DNA of 64,000 nt from NCBI RefSeq assembly GCF_003202235.1, contig NZ_MASU01000005.1, positions 434,001 to 498,000 on the forward strand, in the 5' to 3' direction. The stretch is from Prauserella flavalba. GTDB lineage: Bacteria > Actinomycetota > Actinomycetes > Mycobacteriales > Pseudonocardiaceae. The notes beneath the pieces are model-generated. The model made no database searches. It was not told the origin of the DNA and was given only the letters and a program-made list of their open reading frames with translations. The stretch's first letter is position 1, and each line of letters opens with the position of its first letter. The translations under genes were made by a program, and so were the position numbers. Shown here piece after piece: positions 61,862-64,000 of this stretch.

Positions 61862-63553
61862 ATGACAACGAGCGCACGGCGATCGAAGCGGACCGAGGCC
61901 CTCGAACAGCGGCCGGTCAACCTCGACGGTTTCGTGGAGGAATGGCCCGAGGTCGGCATGGTCGCGATGGACAGCCCCTACGACCCGGAGCCGGGCGTAC
62001 GGGTGGAGGACGGCGTGATCGTCGAGCTGGACGGCAAGCCGAGGGCCGAGTTCGACTTCCTCGACCAGTTCATCGCCGACCACGCGATCGACGTCGACGC
62101 GACCGAGCAGGCGATGGCGATCCCGGCGGTCGACATCGCACACCTGCTCATCGACCCGCGCGCCACCCGCAGGGACGTGCTCGCCGTGACCCGCGGGCTC
62201 ACCCCGGCCAAGCTGCTCGAGGTCGTCAAGACCATGAACGTGGTCGAGATGATGATGGCGCTGCAGAAGATGCGCGCCCGGCGGACCCCGGCCAACCAGG
62301 CACACGCGACCAGCGCCCGCGACAACCCGGTGCAGGTCGCGGCCGACGCCGCGGAGGCGTCGCTGCGCGGGTTCCGCGAGCTGGAGACCACGCTCGGCGT
62401 CGTGCGGTACGCGCCGCTGGTGGCGATCGCCCTGCAGGTCGGCGCCCAGGCGGGCACCCCGGGTGTGCTGACCCAGTGCGCCCTGGAGGAGGCCACCGAA
62501 CTGGAGCTCGGCATGCGCGGCATCACCGCGTACGCGGAGACGATCTCGGTGTACGGCACCGAGCCGGTGTTCTGCGACGGCGACGACACCCCGTGGTCCA
62601 AGGCGTTCCTCGCCTCGGCCTACGCCTCGCGCGGCATCAAGATGCGGTTCACCTCGGGCACCGGCTCCGAGGTGCAGATGGGCAACGCCGAGGGCAAGTC
62701 CATGCTGTACCTGGAGATCCGCTGCATCCTGGTGACCAAGGGCGCCGGGGTGCAGGGCCTGCAGAACGGGTCGATCAGCTGCATCGGCGTGCCCGGCGCC
62801 GTGCCCGCCGGAATCCGCGCGGTGCTGGCGGAGAACCTCATCGCGAGCATGGTGGATCTGGAGTGCGCCTCGGGCAACGACCAGTCGTTCTCGCACTCCG
62901 ACATGCGCCGCGTCGCCCGGCTGCTGCCACAGCTGCTGCCCGGAACCGACTTCGTCTGCTCGGGCTATTCCTCGACGCCCAACTACGACAACATGTTCGC
63001 CGGATCCAACGTGGACGCCGAGGACTACGACGACTGGAACGTGCTGCAGCGCGACCTCCAGGTCGACGGCGGGCTGCGGCACGTCCCCGAGGCGGAGCTG
63101 CTCGCCGTGCGCAACCGGGCCGCTCGCGCGCTGCAGGGCGTGTTCGCCCACCTCGGCCTGCCGCCGATCACCGGCAGGGAGATCGAGGCCGTCACCTACG
63201 CGCACGGCAGCAAGGACCTGCCGCCGAGGGACGTGCTGGAGGACCTCAAGGCGGCCCAGTCGGTGCTGGACCGCGGCGTCACCGGTCTCGACATCGTCAA
63301 GGGCCTCGACGCGGCCGGGTTCACCGACATGGCGCACAGCCTGCTGGCCGTGCTGCGCCAGCGCGTGTCCGGCGACCTGCTGCACACGTCCGCGATCCTG
63401 ACGCCGGAGCTGGAGACGCTCTCGGCGGTCAACGACACCAACGACTACGCCGGGCCTGGCACCGGTTACCGGCCGAGCGGCGCGCGGTGGGAAGAGATGA
63501 AACGGCTGCGGCACGTGGTCAGTGCCCAGAACCCCGAGCGGGAAGTCGGCTGA
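61862..63553 (+). CDS. pduC: Glycerol/diol dehydratase large (catalytic) subunit
   Basis: A 563-residue radical enzyme subunit with a TIM barrel that holds coenzyme B12. VDIAHLLIDPRATRRDVL, VVEMMMALQKMRARRTP, QCALEEATELELGMRG and LYLEIRCILVTKGAGVQGLQNG, with Glu residues at the substrate and metal sites, match the large subunit closely; the length equals PduC/DhaB1 (about 555). It dehydrates glycerol to 3-hydroxypropionaldehyde or propane-1,2-diol to propanal. No reactivase genes are visible before the window ends. Confidence 0.94.
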   Translation: MTTSARRSKRTEALEQRPVNLDGFVEEWPEVGMVAMDSPYDPEPGVRVEDGVIVELDGKPRAEFDFLDQFIADHAIDVDATEQAMAIPAVDIAHLLIDPRATRRDVLAVTRGLTPAKLLEVVKTMNVVEMMMALQKMRARRTPANQAHATSARDNPVQVAADAAEASLRGFRELETTLGVVRYAPLVAIALQVGAQAGTPGVLTQCALEEATELELGMRGITAYAETISVYGTEPVFCDGDDTPWSKAFLASAYASRGIKMRFTSGTGSEVQMGNAEGKSMLYLEIRCILVTKGAGVQGLQNGSISCIGVPGAVPAGIRAVLAENLIASMVDLECASGNDQSFSHSDMRRVARLLPQLLPGTDFVCSGYSSTPNYDNMFAGSNVDAEDYDDWNVLQRDLQVDGGLRHVPEAELLAVRNRAARALQGVFAHLGLPPITGREIEAVTYAHGSKDLPPRDVLEDLKAAQSVLDRGVTGLDIVKGLDAAGFTDMAHSLLAVLRQRVSGDLLHTSAILTPELETLSAVNDTNDYAGPGTGYRPSGARWEEMKRLRHVVSAQNPEREVG

Positions 63554-63564
63554 GGAGGAGCGAC

Positions 63565-64000
63565 ATGGCGGACACCGGCGTGAGCACACGACGGACGCTC
63601 CGGCTCGACGAGCGGGGCACGGCGGGACCGGGCAGCAGGACCGACGAGGTGGTGATCGGTCTCTCGCCCGCGTTCGGCGACTTCTTCACCAAGACCATCG
63701 TGGACATTCCGCACGCCGAGGTGCTGCGCGAGCTGCTCGCCGGTATCGAGGAGCAGGGCGTGCACGCCCGGGTGATCCGCTTCCGTGGCGGCTCCGACCT
63801 CGCGGTGATCGCACACGCGGCGGCGAAGCTGTCCGGTTCGGGCATCGCCGTCGGGGTGCTTTCGCGCGGCACCACGATGATCCACCAGAAGGACCTGGTG
63901 CGACTGTCCAACCTGGAGCTGTTCCCGCAGGCTCCGCTGATGGACCTGGACGCGTTCCGCAAGGTGGGCCGCAACGCCGCCCGCTACGCCAAGGGCGAGT
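63565..64000 (+). CDS. pduD: Glycerol/diol dehydratase medium subunit, cut by window edge
   Basis: The first 145 residues of the medium subunit are present; the rest lies beyond the window. DEVVIGLSPAFGDFFTKTIVD and PHAEVLRELLAGIEEQGVHARV are the typical alpha/beta fold start, and RGGSDLAVIAHAAAKLSGSGI and MIHQKDLVRLSNLELFPQAP follow, read in the PduD/DhaB2 manner. GAGGAGG lies eight bases before ATG 63565. It completes the three-subunit enzyme with the two upstream genes. Reactivation factors are expected downstream. Confidence 0.92.
   Translation, partial: MADTGVSTRRTLRLDERGTAGPGSRTDEVVIGLSPAFGDFFTKTIVDIPHAEVLRELLAGIEEQGVHARVIRFRGGSDLAVIAHAAAKLSGSGIAVGVLSRGTTMIHQKDLVRLSNLELFPQAPLMDLDAFRKVGRNAARYAKGE

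Overview
The window is high-GC, densely coded actinobacterial DNA. The complete pupylation-proteasome system (mpa, dop, pup with a GGQ end, prcB, prcA, pafA, pafB, pafC), the neighbouring trmI, tatA, tatC and helY genes, F420-type and WYL proteins, many GTG starts and aromatic-carotenoid genes point to a member of the Pseudonocardiaceae (Amycolatopsis, Prauserella or Saccharomonospora type). The genus cannot be fixed from the sequence alone. No tRNA, rRNA, insertion sequence, prophage or CRISPR array was seen.

Layout. (1) 1-5691: a ParA-type ATPase cut by the window edge, a thioesterase, a Cas4/AddB-like Fe-S nuclease, a site-2 protease, TrmI and a Gly/Pro/Gln-rich membrane protein. (2) 6013-24475: the proteasome island. 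The order mpa ... dop-pup-prcB-prcA ... pafA ... pafBC-tatA-tatC resembles that of mycobacteria. It is interrupted by a small helix-turn-helix gene with matching operators on both sides, an aldo/keto reductase, a lipoprotein, a NUDIX enzyme, a PAP2-diacylglycerol-kinase fusion and an MMPL/TetR pair. (3) 24438-31083: MmcQ-like protein, HelY, two paralogous DUF4333 proteins flanking an Eis-type acetyltransferase, and a PIG-L deacetylase. (4) 31080-35403: a minus-strand group running from glycosyltransferase and a sortase-signal microprotein to lycopene cyclase subunits CrtYc/CrtYd, methyltransferase CrtT and CrtU, predicted to convert lycopene into aromatic carotenoids. (5) 35635-43618: DUF427 protein, aldehyde dehydrogenase, and an acyl-CoA catabolic operon (acyl-CoA dehydrogenase, hydroxyacyl-CoA dehydrogenase, two CoA-transferase subunits) divergent from a LysR regulator. 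(6) 43737-50476: LPFR-type microprotein, two STAS proteins (one fused to a kinase domain), sugar porter, CPA1 antiporter with a UBP zinc finger, LigD-type polymerase, MerR and DUF6292 proteins. (7) 50650-58872: frameshifted LLM-type oxidoreductase, a molybdopterin enzyme lacking its Fe-S cysteines with a helical partner, an atypical SDR, an SRPBCC/ArsR pair, and a DHA2 efflux pump with its TetR regulator. (8) 58947-64000: Baeyer-Villiger-type monooxygenase, aquaglyceroporin and the start of a B12-dependent glycerol/diol dehydratase operon.

Non-coding signals stand out. Five intergenic copies of a palindromic repeat built on GGCCACCTT...AAGGTGGCC occur across the window, two of them long related copies of about 115 bp. 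Many genes have a TANNNT hexamer 6-7 bases before the start codon, which predicts leaderless mRNAs, notably dop, pafA, pafB, the tat operon and the small regulator at 7944. Several divergent or self-regulated genes carry clean inverted-repeat operators. All functions are inferred from reading translated sequence; no database search was run.
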